This document shows positions 1-8,729 of a stretch of DNA of 64,000 nucleotides, piece by piece. The translations under genes were made by a program, and so were the position numbers. Under the pieces are notes generated by a model. It was not told where the DNA came from and ran no database searches. It saw nothing but the letters and a program-made list of their open reading frames with translations. Within the stretch, counting starts at the first letter, position 1; every line of letters starts with the position of its first letter. This DNA is from Bacillota bacterium (lineage in GTDB: Bacteria; Bacillota; Clostridia; Lachnospirales; Lachnospiraceae): NCBI GenBank assembly GCA_023414355.1, contig JAEZOB010000042.1, positions 310,001 to 374,000 on the forward strand. The letters are read 5' to 3'.

Positions 1-1358
1 AAATAAAAATAGAGGGATTCCAACAGATAAGTAAGCTCTCTTTCCTTCGCACAGCGATAAAGGAATTTCTTTAAGGGGGCTATAGACTGCTGTCCACTCC
101 GGAAAGAATTCAGAAAACGTTCAAAGCGCTCTTTTTCCCTGTTTTCAGAAGCGAAGCTTCCTGTAAACTTTTTTTCAGGAGCGATGCTTCCTGGAATCAT
201 ATTGTCGGTCATAGGGCTGTTGAAAGCAAGACTTCCGGCCACAGGGTTTTCGATAATAGCCCTGCTGATATATCCCCAGACATGCTGAGCTGCATTCACT
301 TCAGCTCCGGTATCCTGCGGCAGGGACAGAGCTGTTTCCACAAGCTGATAAAATTCCATGGCTGCCTCAGCAGATTTATCCTTAAGCAGTTCCCTAATCG
401 ACTGATATGCCCTTGCAGAGCGACTGAGTACAAGATATTTATATCTTGCCCATTCTGCTTCCAGCTGTACTGCTTTCGCTCGTTCGGTCAGGTGTATACA
501 TTTGAGTGCGGACAGGTTTTTATCCTTTACCTCCAGCATGATATCCGGCTTTGGATTAGGTAATCGTCCATAAAATTCAAGAAATGCTCCTGAAAGAATT
601 GTATCAGAATGACTTCCCGGATGAGCACCCGCCTTCTGCTGTGAATAATGGATTTTCTGAGGTCCGTCCTTCTCCTTCCAGGTAGATTGACAGTTTCTAA
701 TCCATTCCTGTTCTTCTTTCTTCTCCCGTGGCATATTCAGACTATGATGCAGGTTATCAAATACGACGGGGCTGCCGGTATACTCTGAGATTGTGAGAAC
801 CTCTTGGATGTTATAATTCTTTTCGTCATTCTCCAGAATCAGACGTCGTCTTACCTCTCCCGGAAGCTGCCAGAATTCCTTGATAAATCGTTCCATTGCT
901 TCCTTCTTGTTTCCATAGCTTCCACCGATATGCAGAACAAGCTTGCTGCTTTCTTCAGTCTGCAGAGCATCCAGAATCCGCGCATGATAAACCAGTTCTT
1001 TGATTGCTTTATCAACCACCCCAATATCCGGAGAGTTAAGAACTGTATACTGACCCGGATGCATTGATACACGGATACCGTGATCCTTGATTTTCTTGCC
1101 GATATTCCTTAAGGTCGGATCATATTCCTCCCACCAGCTGATTTGGTTCAAAGGATGGGAGCCAAAGGGGATCAGATCCGAGCTGATCCGAAACAGCTTA
1201 ATTCTATTCCTAATATTATAGTCAAGCATTGCTTCCAGTGCAGTGAGATTACTTGCGATAAGCTCTCTCAGCTTCTGTGGTGTGGCACTGCTAAGCTTGC
1301 ATTTAGTAAGTCCGGTGTTTTCCGTTCCTATTGTCAGGCATGCATAACCGATTGACAT
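1..1358 (-). CDS. uvsE: UV DNA damage endonuclease UvsE (partial, runs off left edge)
   Basis: About 452 codons are visible from the ATG at 1358, which follows an AAAGGAGGGC ribosome binding site; no stop occurs before the window edge. The translation starts MSIGYACLTIGTENT and carries TIM-barrel UvdE-family motifs: ISWWEEYDP, VSMHPGQYTVLNSPD, LVLHIGGSYGNK, VVFDNLHHSLN and HSDTILSGAFLEFYG. These His, Glu and Asp residues bind the metals. The enzyme nicks DNA 5' of UV photoproducts, starting a repair route independent of UvrABC. It is longer than the roughly 300-residue minimal members because of a helical C-terminal extension, which contains an imperfect repeat near 125-215. It follows plsY by 24 bp and is probably cotranscribed. 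Confidence 0.9.
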   Translation of the reverse strand, partial: MSIGYACLTIGTENTGLTKCKLSSATPQKLRELIASNLTALEAMLDYNIRNRIKLFRISSDLIPFGSHPLNQISWWEEYDPTLRNIGKKIKDHGIRVSMHPGQYTVLNSPDIGVVDKAIKELVYHARILDALQTEESSKLVLHIGGSYGNKKEAMERFIKEFWQLPGEVRRRLILENDEKNYNIQEVLTISEYTGSPVVFDNLHHSLNMPREKKEEQEWIRNCQSTWKEKDGPQKIHYSQQKAGAHPGSHSDTILSGAFLEFYGRLPNPKPDIMLEVKDKNLSALKCIHLTERAKAVQLEAEWARYKYLVLSRSARAYQSIRELLKDKSAEAAMEFYQLVETALSLPQDTGAEVNAAQHVWGYISRAIIENPVAGSLAFNSPMTDNMIPGSIAPEKKFTGSFASENREKERFERFLNSFRSGQQSIAPLKKFLYRCAKERELTYLLESLYFY

Positions 1359-1382
1359 AAGCCCTCCTTTTGTATCAATGAA

Positions 1383-2000
1383 CTATTCTTTATTCTTTTT
1401 ATTCTCCTTTTTCGGTATGCTTCCTTCCAGAGCCTTGGTCTGTATATATTCTTTGACATTGCTTCGGCAGGCAAAGATGATGATAACGGCATATCCCAAA
1501 GAAAAATATACCAGAAGTAAAGAAAAGTCAGCAAAGAACAGCTCCAAAGGAAATACCAGTATGGCAAACAGACTGGTTACCGTATATCTTCTAACGAATG
1601 GGTACAGCAGCAGGCATGTTCCGAAAAGCATAAGAATCAACAGTGGCTGATAAGTCAATAGTGCTCCGAATATCGTTGACATTCCCTTCCCACCGCGAAA
1701 TCTTAATTGAAAAGGAAAGACATGTCCAAGTAAAACCATGAAAATACAGGATAGTACCACCCAGTCCTGAGTATGAAAGACACGGCACAGAAGCACTGCC
1801 AGAGCGCCCTTTAAAGCATCGCCTAAAAAGGTTATGATAAACCCCTTTCTTCCGGCTAACCTGCTTACATTCATCGCACCGGTTACACCCGCACCTATTT
1901 CTCTGATATCCTTATGATAGAATAGCTTAGAAAAATAATACCCGGTGTTAAAGCATCCCAGTAAGTAACAGATTACAATCAGAATATAATCTCTCGTCAT
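1383..2000 (-). CDS. plsY: PlsY-like glycerol-3-phosphate acyltransferase
   Basis: This 205-residue multi-pass membrane protein would transfer an acyl group from acyl phosphate to glycerol-3-phosphate in phospholipid synthesis. Family motifs are present: GCFNTGYYFSK (about 15-25), GAGVTGAMNVSR (36-47) and GHVFPFQLRFRGGKG (about 92-106). Motif 2 departs from the usual GSGNxGAxNxxR form, with V and T where N and P are normal. It may therefore be a divergent paralogue rather than the housekeeping copy. The C-terminus is Lys-rich. A good ribosome binding site (AAAGGAG) precedes ATG 2000. The gene lies between a DUF6179-like gene and uvsE. Confidence 0.8.
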   Translation of the reverse strand: MTRDYILIVICYLLGCFNTGYYFSKLFYHKDIREIGAGVTGAMNVSRLAGRKGFIITFLGDALKGALAVLLCRVFHTQDWVVLSCIFMVLLGHVFPFQLRFRGGKGMSTIFGALLTYQPLLILMLFGTCLLLYPFVRRYTVTSLFAILVFPLELFFADFSLLLVYFSLGYAVIIIFACRSNVKEYIQTKALEGSIPKKENKKNKE

Positions 2001-2051
2001 GCAGAGTCTCTCCTTTCGAACCTGACCTTTTCTTCTATTTTACTACTTTTA

Positions 2052-3368
2052 CTATCTTCTATGCAAATAATTCCATAAGATTTTCTGCCATTCGGTCTGC
2101 GGTTCAAAATCCTCCGCAGGTATCTCCCCTGCATCATAAAGAAGTCTTTTCTCGAGCATACAAAGCTCAGCATCACCTAATAATCTGAATACTTCATTGT
2201 AATCTCCTTCGTAGAAGCATTCCTCCAGCAACTCAATCAGATCTGTCGTACTGCGCACCTCCTGCAGGATAAGCACAACCTTATCTGCTATTGCATTCGT
2301 ATTCTCGATGCGTTCAATCAAGTTTCTGAGCTTATAATCCTCCATAATCTCTCCCTCTTCCAGATACTCGTATGTCTCCTGCCATGCATTACTGAAAGAT
2401 AGGAAGAAATAGCTTAGGGTATTCGTATCCAGATGATGGGATAATCGTTCGGATAGCATTGCAAGCTCCGGTTTTACATAAGCGGTCAATTCATCTGAAA
2501 GTGTTAGTTCTCTGCCAAGTTCAGAAAATGCTCTCTGAAGCTGATTATAACGCTCCTCCTTTGAAAGCTTTGACAGTTTATCCCGAAGCCATACATTCTC
2601 CTGTGGGCTGATATCTAGGCTTCTGCTTCCCTTTTCAAGGAGCTTGCAGCCAAGCGCATTGATCAGCACCAACTCAAACAGATTAATCAGCATATGCCTC
2701 GCTTCCCGGTCAAAAGCCTTCAGAAGATGATTGATGTCCTTTGCTGAATAACAATTTAAGAAATCGTTTTCAAGGCAAAGTCTCCTTAAATATTCCTCCA
2801 TATATTCCACACCAATTAAATCCGTAATTGTGATAAAAGAAGGATAATCGATATCCCCAGCCGCTTCATGAGCCGTAAATTCTATATTATAATCATGAAA
2901 GAATTTGGGCAGACCATTTCCGATCGTATCCTGATATGCGATATTATCGATTCTCAGAAGCCCGCTCGTAAGTCTTTGGAGTAATTGTCTGGCAGCTTCT
3001 ACTCTTTCTTCTATTGTCTTTTGACCCAACAGAAACAAAGCAGAGATCTTCTCTTCCTTAAGAGCAGTTAGCTGTGCTCCCACATCAACTAAGGTTTTTA
3101 AATAGCTGCCCATACTGTAAGTAATCGATTGAAGCAGGGACTGTGCAGTTTCAACAGGAATTGAGCTGCTCTCATCATTCGTATATCGATTGGCTTCTTT
3201 GGTGAACAAATCCAGAAGTCCGGTCTGGATACGTAAAATTTCTTCCTTACTAAGCAGTTTTTTATTACATACTGCCTGAAAGAAATCCTGGAAATATTGT
3301 TCCTGATTTAAAGCAGCGGGATTAATCCCAATCTCTCTCGTCCCAATCCATAAAGTCTGTGTAGTCAT
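2052..3368 (-). CDS. DUF6179-like protein of unknown function
   Basis: The protein is 438 residues, mostly helical and acidic, with no signal peptide or membrane segment. I recognise it only by its resemblance to the clostridial DUF6179 family. An ATG at 3374 lies two bases after GGGAGG, while the ATG at 3368 sits eight bases after it, so 3368 is preferred. The gene overlaps the upstream DUF6323-like gene by 47 bp, which suggests translational coupling and a two-protein complex. I see no catalytic motif. Function unknown. Confidence 0.6.
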   Translation of the reverse strand: MTTQTLWIGTREIGINPAALNQEQYFQDFFQAVCNKKLLSKEEILRIQTGLLDLFTKEANRYTNDESSSIPVETAQSLLQSITYSMGSYLKTLVDVGAQLTALKEEKISALFLLGQKTIEERVEAARQLLQRLTSGLLRIDNIAYQDTIGNGLPKFFHDYNIEFTAHEAAGDIDYPSFITITDLIGVEYMEEYLRRLCLENDFLNCYSAKDINHLLKAFDREARHMLINLFELVLINALGCKLLEKGSRSLDISPQENVWLRDKLSKLSKEERYNQLQRAFSELGRELTLSDELTAYVKPELAMLSERLSHHLDTNTLSYFFLSFSNAWQETYEYLEEGEIMEDYKLRNLIERIENTNAIADKVVLILQEVRSTTDLIELLEECFYEGDYNEVFRLLGDAELCMLEKRLLYDAGEIPAEDFEPQTEWQKILWNYLHRR

Positions 3369-3831
3369 CTTCATAACCTCCCATCAGCTGATATTCCTTT
3401 ATGTCGTAGCGTATATCCCTACAGTAATTCTCAAGTATAGTGGATCTTAAGTATTCTACCGAACCCTGGCATACCTCCTCGAAATATAGCTTCATTATCT
3501 TGATTAGTTCATCATCTGATAATTCCTCAAGAGCTTCTTTCTTAAAATAATAAAAACAATCCTGAAGCTCCGTCAGAAGCTCCTCATACTCCTCCTGATT
3601 AAGATAAGCCGAGTCAGCAAACATAGTAATCAGCTTTGGCAGGATGCTCATGCCGAATTCGATCCGTCCATACTTCTTAAGACTTTCTCTCCGATTCACC
3701 ATAAGGCTTTGTACTGCTTCCTCTGAGAGCTGTAATCCGTACTGAGCCGTATAAGAATTACATTCCCTGATCAGTAGTGCATTCTGATTGTCCGATAATG
3801 TAATCGGCAGCAACATGAACTGATTTTCCAT
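3322..3831 (-). CDS. DUF6323-like small acidic protein
   Basis: The protein has about 169 residues from the ATG at 3831 (MENQFMLLPIT), which is nine bases after AAAGGA; upstream in-frame starts are poorly placed. It is soluble and helical, and its last 20 residues are extremely acidic (GGYEDDYTDFMDWDERDWD). It resembles DUF6323, which pairs with DUF6179 in related bacteria. It is the first gene of the DUF6323-DUF6179-plsY-uvsE run and is driven by a consensus promoter at 3940-3968. Function unknown. Confidence 0.6.
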   Translation of the reverse strand: MENQFMLLPITLSDNQNALLIRECNSYTAQYGLQLSEEAVQSLMVNRRESLKKYGRIEFGMSILPKLITMFADSAYLNQEEYEELLTELQDCFYYFKKEALEELSDDELIKIMKLYFEEVCQGSVEYLRSTILENYCRDIRYDIKEYQLMGGYEDDYTDFMDWDERDWD

Positions 3832-3866
3832 ATTCATCCGTCCTTTCATGATTTTAAAAAAAGGGG

Positions 3867-3895
3867 TTGACATATTGTACGTTTTGTGTTATAGT
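3867..3895 (+). promoter_or_regulatory. Rightward sigma-A-like promoter facing the DUF6323 promoter
   Basis: TTGACA (3867-3872), a 17-bp spacer and TATAGT (3890-3895) read rightward, but no rightward gene follows; transcription would run antisense to the DUF6323 leader and into the hairpin at 3998-4065. It overlaps the start region of the DUF6323-like gene. It may drive a small antisense RNA or be chance. Confidence 0.4.
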
Positions 3896-3939
3896 TATTA
3901 TGGATTATTATACTAATATATCGTTTACCCATAAGAAAT

Positions 3940-3968
3940 ATTATAACCTCATTGATATAACGTGTCAA
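3940..3968 (-). promoter_or_regulatory. Consensus promoter of the DUF6323-DUF6179-plsY-uvsE run
   Basis: On the minus strand TTGACA (3968-3963) and TATAAT (3945-3940) are separated by exactly 17 bp, an exact sigma-A consensus about 110 bp upstream of the first gene. Confidence 0.8.
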
Positions 3969-3997
3969 TGAATTTTTAATGCATACTTAAATAAAAT

Positions 3998-4065
3998 AAG
4001 AGGAAACATATACAGCTCAAATGTTAGTTTTTTACCTATCATTTGAGCTGTACTTGCTTCCTCTT
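3998..4065 (-). terminator. Long hairpin terminator after the MoxR-VWA operon
   Basis: The arms AAGAGGAA and TACAGCTCAAATG pair with CATTTGAGCTGTA and TTCCTCTT. Reading leftward, the stem runs into TTCCTCTTATTTTATTT. It is nearly symmetrical and may also stop rightward RNA from the 3867 promoter. Confidence 0.65.
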
Positions 4066-4100
4066 CTCTCTTCTTTGTTATTCATAATCACAGGAAATAA

Positions 4101-4442
4101 TCACTCATAAACCACCTTATCCTCTTCGTTATTCAGATTCAAGGTAACATAATAAGCGGTCAATGCTGTAATTCGGACAACAATTCTTCCTTTTAATTTA
4201 TCCTTGTATTTTTCCTTTAGCTTACGAACGAGATCATAAAAGCCTTCATCGGTATCAACCTCTGCCTGATTAAAGTCAATTTTCACCCCATCCTCCATTT
4301 TCTCCACCTTAGGAGCTTTATGAGCCGTATTATTGCCATAAATCAGTTTTCTCAGGGAGCTGTCAGGAAGCATTAACTCCCTGGCAAAAGCTGTCTTCTC
4401 AACATACAGCTGCCCTCCGGTTATCATATATTGCATGACCAT
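4101..4442 (-). CDS. Small protein of unknown function in the MoxR-VWA operon
   Basis: The protein has about 113 residues and is Lys/Glu-rich in its second half. The likely start is ATG 4442, nine bases after GGGGGA inside the end of the VWA gene; a TTG at 4448 is too close to that site. It starts at the VWA stop codon, so it is probably translationally coupled. No family was recognised. It has no membrane segment or cysteine. It may be an accessory subunit of the ATPase/VWA pair. Confidence 0.6.
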   Translation of the reverse strand: MVMQYMITGGQLYVEKTAFARELMLPDSSLRKLIYGNNTAHKAPKVEKMEDGVKIDFNQAEVDTDEGFYDLVRKLKEKYKDKLKGRIVVRITALTAYYVTLNLNNEEDKVVYE

Positions 4443-4444
4443 AA

Positions 4445-5578
4445 TCAAATTCCCCCAAAGCTTAAGAAATATCCGAAGTTAGCCGGCTTCTTTGCATTCT
4501 TCGTCAATACCCACAAAGTATTTTGATTGGCACTTGCAGGGGCTTCTCCGTCTCCGTCCGTAAAAATAATAACCAAGGGAATCTTATGTCGGTCAGCCAG
4601 ACTAAAGACCGGACGGAAATCAGTACCACCGCGTTTGATCCTTTTATTTGTGACGGTAAAGGTTGATAAGGATACCGGTTCTGTACATTCCGTATCGAAT
4701 CTGGTTACCATCATGTTCGTTCCTGTGATTTTATTAATTTCCCGAAGCTCCTTGTAAAACTCATTCACCAAAGAATCCGAGATAGATCCACTCTCATCTA
4801 TCGCAATTAATGCATCCACACCGACAGAACGCTTGGTTCCGGGTAAATCTTCGTATCTTCTGGATTGCCGTTTATAGGATTTCCTAGTAATCATCCTTCC
4901 TCTACCGGTGAGGAAGCGTTTCAAGATAACTCTCCAATCCATTTGGATATCACGATAGATTTCTTCAATCCGTTCGTCCATACCGGCGAAGGCCTCCGCA
5001 TCCGATTGTGCATCGGACATTGACTGTGCCAGGTTACTCTTCAGCGCATTCACTTCCATATCAGAGGCTGTCTCTTCAGAAAGCTTCTGCACCTTAAGAC
5101 TGTTTTCTCCTTCAAAAATCAGGATACTGTCGCCCTCAATATGCGAAAATCCCAGCAGATCTTCCATATCTGTTATCATCTCATAATAATATTCTGCGTT
5201 CTTATTCTTCTCCATTCGTAGTCCGGCTTTTCGGTTTAACTTCTCCACTGTCACGGAATCGGGTTCCAGATACCCTTCCGGTAGCATTTCATTGACAGCC
5301 AGATCGCAGGCTACGGACCAAAGCAGGATCTGCCTGTTTCCTCTGCGATACTGATGCAAAAATATAACATGGAGCAGCTCGTGCAGGACTACGCCCTGCT
5401 TATGCTGGCTGGACAGTGTATCAAACCAGCCCGGATTATAATAGATGACCAATTCTGGAATCGATGCCATACGAATCGTTTCTACCTTCTCCGTGGCAAT
5501 GGTAGAAACAGAAGCGGCTACAAATCCGTATAACGGCTGAATGGTCAGCAGTTTAATCATTACCTCCTGCATACTCAT
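4445..5578 (-). CDS. VWA-like protein with HELLH zinc motif (DUF2201 type)
   Basis: The protein has 377 residues. The N-terminal half carries HELLHVIFLH (about 66-75), an HExxH zinc-binding motif followed by the helix VACDLAVNEML, as in DUF2201 putative metallopeptidases. The C-terminal half is a von Willebrand A-like domain with a DESGS metal-site motif (about 266-270) and VIFTDGDGEA. Such proteins usually work with an adjacent MoxR AAA ATPase, as here (13 bp gap), in metal insertion or protein assembly. No signal peptide is present, so it acts in the cytosol. Whether the HExxH is catalytic is unknown. Confidence 0.8.
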   Translation of the reverse strand: MSMQEVMIKLLTIQPLYGFVAASVSTIATEKVETIRMASIPELVIYYNPGWFDTLSSQHKQGVVLHELLHVIFLHQYRRGNRQILLWSVACDLAVNEMLPEGYLEPDSVTVEKLNRKAGLRMEKNKNAEYYYEMITDMEDLLGFSHIEGDSILIFEGENSLKVQKLSEETASDMEVNALKSNLAQSMSDAQSDAEAFAGMDERIEEIYRDIQMDWRVILKRFLTGRGRMITRKSYKRQSRRYEDLPGTKRSVGVDALIAIDESGSISDSLVNEFYKELREINKITGTNMMVTRFDTECTEPVSLSTFTVTNKRIKRGGTDFRPVFSLADRHKIPLVIIFTDGDGEAPASANQNTLWVLTKNAKKPANFGYFLSFGGI

Positions 5579-5591
5579 GATGAGTCCCCCT

Positions 5592-6671
5592 CTATTCCTG
5601 AATCATTGCATCAATGATAATGTCACTGATCTTCTCCAGCTGTTTGGATTGTACCAGTATCGCATCCGCATCCTCAGGTCGTTGAATGGAAAGATACTTG
5701 CAGAATACGACCTGTAGCTCGCTTGGCAGATCCGCCAGAAACAGATCGAGGTTCTTTATATGCTCCTCACTTATTGTGAGCTCACTGATCAGCTTCTTAA
5801 TAATATAATTCAGTATTTCCATATGCTTATGATCAATTAAGCTTTTAATGTCTTCTCTTACCGATGAATAATCGGATAATAACAGCTTCACCGAAGGTAT
5901 TCTGATATCCCTGTTTCTCAAGAAGCCATAAAAAGAGGCTGCAGCCTGATTGCCTACGATACCTGCCACCAGCTCACGCATCAGCTTATTCTCAAGCTTA
6001 CAGTGATTCAGTAGTTCCTGTACCTTCGTCCAGCCTCTTGGCGTCGGATATTTTGAAAGTGCAGTAGAATCAGCTGCCTTCTTTACGATCAGAAGCATAT
6101 CGGGACAAGCCTGTAGGAAAGCAAGAACCTCGTCATTCGGATCATTCTTCAGGGAATAATCGATATAATCATCAATATCAGCAGTTACCTCGATAGAGAC
6201 GAAACGATCAAGCATTGCATCATCCAGGGAATTTACAAGATAATTCATGGTATCCGGGTTCATGGTCACACCGATGGTCCAGCCCGGTGCAAGTGCATGT
6301 CCGTTGATCTTCTTTTCCAAAAGCAGCGGATACAAAACCGATACAGTATCACTCGGTACCCGGTTGATTTCTTCAAGGACTAAAATCCCTTTCTCAGGAT
6401 ATAATCCCATCTCCACAGCCTGCGCCGTTGGTAAAAATTGCGGAGCCAGATAAATCGTGACCTTATGTTCCCTGTCTTTATCGGGTAGGCCCATAAAATC
6501 GGGTCCCTCCAGAGCAGCCGCATACAGGTTAATATAGCCAATCCCAAGCTCCTGGGAACACTGACTGTAAGCAGAAGTTTTTCCGATTCCTCTTTCACTG
6601 ATCAGAGCCGTAACACTTTTTGTATTCAGGTACAGCTCTTTAATGCATTCCTTTGCCTCACTAATTCTCAT
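5592..6671 (-). CDS. MoxR-type AAA+ ATPase
   Basis: The protein has 359 residues from ATG 6671, which lies four to five bases after AGGGGGA; the longer in-frame start at 6713 has no ribosome binding site. Visible motifs are Walker A SERGIGKTS (about 25-33), Walker B GILVLEEINR (95-104), sensor 1 TMNPD (136-140) and a DRF arginine finger near 156. The Walker B DE is replaced by EE, which keeps an acidic pair. It is a chaperone-like ATPase expected to remodel or load a target together with the downstream VWA protein. It is the first gene of a three-gene minus-strand operon. Confidence 0.85.
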   Translation of the reverse strand: MRISEAKECIKELYLNTKSVTALISERGIGKTSAYSQCSQELGIGYINLYAAALEGPDFMGLPDKDREHKVTIYLAPQFLPTAQAVEMGLYPEKGILVLEEINRVPSDTVSVLYPLLLEKKINGHALAPGWTIGVTMNPDTMNYLVNSLDDAMLDRFVSIEVTADIDDYIDYSLKNDPNDEVLAFLQACPDMLLIVKKAADSTALSKYPTPRGWTKVQELLNHCKLENKLMRELVAGIVGNQAAASFYGFLRNRDIRIPSVKLLLSDYSSVREDIKSLIDHKHMEILNYIIKKLISELTISEEHIKNLDLFLADLPSELQVVFCKYLSIQRPEDADAILVQSKQLEKISDIIIDAMIQE

Positions 6672-6737
6672 ACTTCCCCCTATTTTTACGCATATTCTAT
6701 GCGTTTTCCTCACCCTAATTGTTAATATTTCCCCTAT

Positions 6738-6766
6738 ATCCTATCACTTTGTTAATTTATTGTCAA
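6738..6766 (-). promoter_or_regulatory. Promoter of the MoxR-VWA operon
   Basis: TTGACA (6766-6761), a 17-bp spacer and TAGGAT (6743-6738) on the minus strand, about 70 bp upstream of the moxR start. Confidence 0.65.
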
Positions 6767-6873
6767 TTTAAGAAATTTAGAAATTTAAAATGTAAGAAAA
6801 TTATAAATTTAAAATATAAAACTTCTTTTTACCTCAAAATAACTCTAAATTTTTATTAAATTATTTTGAATGA

Positions 6874-6902
6874 TTGTCTGTTTATTCCATTTATGGTAAA
6901 AT
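6874..6902 (+). promoter_or_regulatory. Promoter of the GGDEF gene
   Basis: TTGTCT (6874-6879), a 17-bp spacer and TAAAAT (6897-6902), about 50 bp before the start codon. The region between the two divergent promoters (6770-6870) is extremely AT-rich, with repeated AAATTTA motifs. Confidence 0.55.
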
Positions 6903-6949
6903 ATAACTGTTATTTGACATATGTCTGACAGAAAAGCTGGGGGACAATC

Positions 6950-8074
6950 ATGACAGTCTATTTATATTTGGAGCTTAATCTATTTGCGCAGGTAATTCTT
7001 GTTTTAATCTATATGAATATAAGGAATAAAAATGTAAAGTATGTAACAGATTTATATATTTATAAGGCTTTGCTTATCACTAACTTTTTGATTCTGTTTT
7101 TTGATTCCTTTACCTGGGCGCTCGATGGTGCCAGTAAGCCTTTCCCGGCACTTATATTTTCCTTATCCGTATTCTGTTATTATCTGCTGCACCCCGTCAT
7201 CTGTTTACTTTGGTCATTGTATGTTGATTTTGAAATAAATCATGATAGTAAGAGAATTATCAAACTGTTATTTCCCTTAATGATCCCCACTCTTATCAGT
7301 ACCATATTCTGTCACTTGAGTATCATCAGTAATTTTTATTACAATATTGACAACAATGGTTTTTATCACCGGGGCAGATTCTTTTTCATTCTTCCCATCC
7401 TATGCTTTTTCTATGTTGTCTATAGCTTCTGCTATGTTATGATACATCGAAAAAAGCTTTATAAGCCTTATCTTTGCTCCATCATCGGTTTAGTCATACC
7501 ACCTGTGATAGGTACATTATTTCAATTCCTTTGTTATGGTCTTTCCATGATATGGATTGGTATGACCATATCTATTTTATTTATCTTTGTCAGCATCCAA
7601 AACGAGCAGATGAACCTGGATTATCTGACCGGACTTTTTAATCGGCGTCAGCTGGATTTCTATCTGCATCGGCTGTTACGAAAAAAGAAACTCCTAATCG
7701 CAGGAATTATGCTTGATATAAATTCTTTCAAGTGGATTAATGATCACTACGGACATCCCTCCGGGGATGAAGCGTTGAAGCATACTTCAAAGATATTAAA
7801 GAATACTTTTGTTGGAAACAGCTTTATATCACGATATGGTGGAGATGAGTTTGTTATCCTTCTGGAGTTGAAAAATCGTTCTGAGCTCGATGAGGCAATC
7901 AGCAGTCTTCGTAAGAAACTGACGGTTTTTAATAGTTCGAGTGTTCTGCCATATCTCATCAGTTTCAGTATTGGTGCTGATATCTATGATCCCTCTTCAC
8001 GACAAAATGAGCAGGAATTCATCAATCATATCGATAAACTGATGTATCAGGACAAGAAAAAAACACAGACATAG
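6950..8074 (+). CDS. Membrane-anchored diguanylate cyclase (GGDEF)
   Basis: The protein has 374 residues. The first 215 or so form about six hydrophobic membrane helices; a GGDEF domain follows, with DYLTGLFNRRQLD and an intact YGGDEF motif at about 296-301. It should make cyclic di-GMP from two GTP at the inner membrane face. The usual RxxD inhibitory site upstream of GGDEF reads VGNS, so product inhibition at that site is probably lost. No known sensor domain is recognisable in the membrane part. It is a single gene between divergent and convergent neighbours; a GGGGGA ribosome binding site precedes ATG 6950. Confidence 0.88.
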   Translation: MTVYLYLELNLFAQVILVLIYMNIRNKNVKYVTDLYIYKALLITNFLILFFDSFTWALDGASKPFPALIFSLSVFCYYLLHPVICLLWSLYVDFEINHDSKRIIKLLFPLMIPTLISTIFCHLSIISNFYYNIDNNGFYHRGRFFFILPILCFFYVVYSFCYVMIHRKKLYKPYLCSIIGLVIPPVIGTLFQFLCYGLSMIWIGMTISILFIFVSIQNEQMNLDYLTGLFNRRQLDFYLHRLLRKKKLLIAGIMLDINSFKWINDHYGHPSGDEALKHTSKILKNTFVGNSFISRYGGDEFVILLELKNRSELDEAISSLRKKLTVFNSSSVLPYLISFSIGADIYDPSSRQNEQEFINHIDKLMYQDKKKTQT

Positions 8075-8123
8075 TTGTAAGTAATTGCTTTCTCATAAGA
8101 TGCCTTTCAAAAAGGACACTGTA

Positions 8124-8711
8124 TTACGGAGCTTCAAGTATTTCAACAATTGCTTTCATCGACTCCATATACTCCTGTTCCGAGGAATTTTTAAAAATCA
8201 GCAGATCATCAATGACCTTTGGATCATCCAAAGTCGTCGGGATACTGAAATCGCAGCCTGCGATATATTCCTCCCAATGCGCCAGTTTCCAGGTATCCCG
8301 GTCAACATTACGGGCTATCATTCTCTGCCGACACACTTCATCTGAGGTTTCTACCCAAATCACAACAAGTCTGGCATTCTTCTCCTTCAGCATGTCCTTC
8401 AGATGATTAATATAGTTCATATCCCTGATTTCTTCCGTAAATGGCGCATTGATTAATACAATATCGTCATAATCAAGAGCCTCCAGGGCAAGTGCTACAA
8501 TTGTCTCATATTCATAATCCCGAATGTTTTCCTCAAAGAACTTTGAGCTTCTGTCATAAGGCTCACCGGCAACGAAAAAGATTCGTTTTGATAGCGGAAT
8601 CAAGGTATCCTTATCAAGATATACCACATGCTTCAGAGTCTTGGAAAGCTGCTTGGAGATGTAGGTCTTTCCGCAAGCAGGTGGTGAGGTAACTAAAATC
8701 AGTCTTTTCAT
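8124..8711 (-). CDS. Small P-loop kinase (AAA_33/zeta-toxin-like)
   Basis: The 195-residue protein starts MKRLILVTSPPACGKTYIS, a Walker A loop, and has a later acidic strand (YDDIVLINAPF) and Arg-containing lid (CRQRMIARN). This is the fold of small-molecule or nucleotide kinases such as AAA_33 proteins; the substrate is not predictable. It starts 18 bp after the M20 peptidase gene and is probably in the same transcript. The RBS AAAGGAG precedes ATG 8711. No antitoxin gene is adjacent, so a toxin role is unlikely. Confidence 0.7.
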   Translation of the reverse strand: MKRLILVTSPPACGKTYISKQLSKTLKHVVYLDKDTLIPLSKRIFFVAGEPYDRSSKFFEENIRDYEYETIVALALEALDYDDIVLINAPFTEEIRDMNYINHLKDMLKEKNARLVVIWVETSDEVCRQRMIARNVDRDTWKLAHWEEYIAGCDFSIPTTLDDPKVIDDLLIFKNSSEQEYMESMKAIVEILEAP

Positions 8712-8729
8712 GCTGTACTCTCCTTTGAA

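Noticed and set aside
8124..8711. Zeta-toxin of a toxin-antitoxin pair
   Set aside because: Only the general P-loop kinase fold is shared and no antitoxin gene is adjacent.
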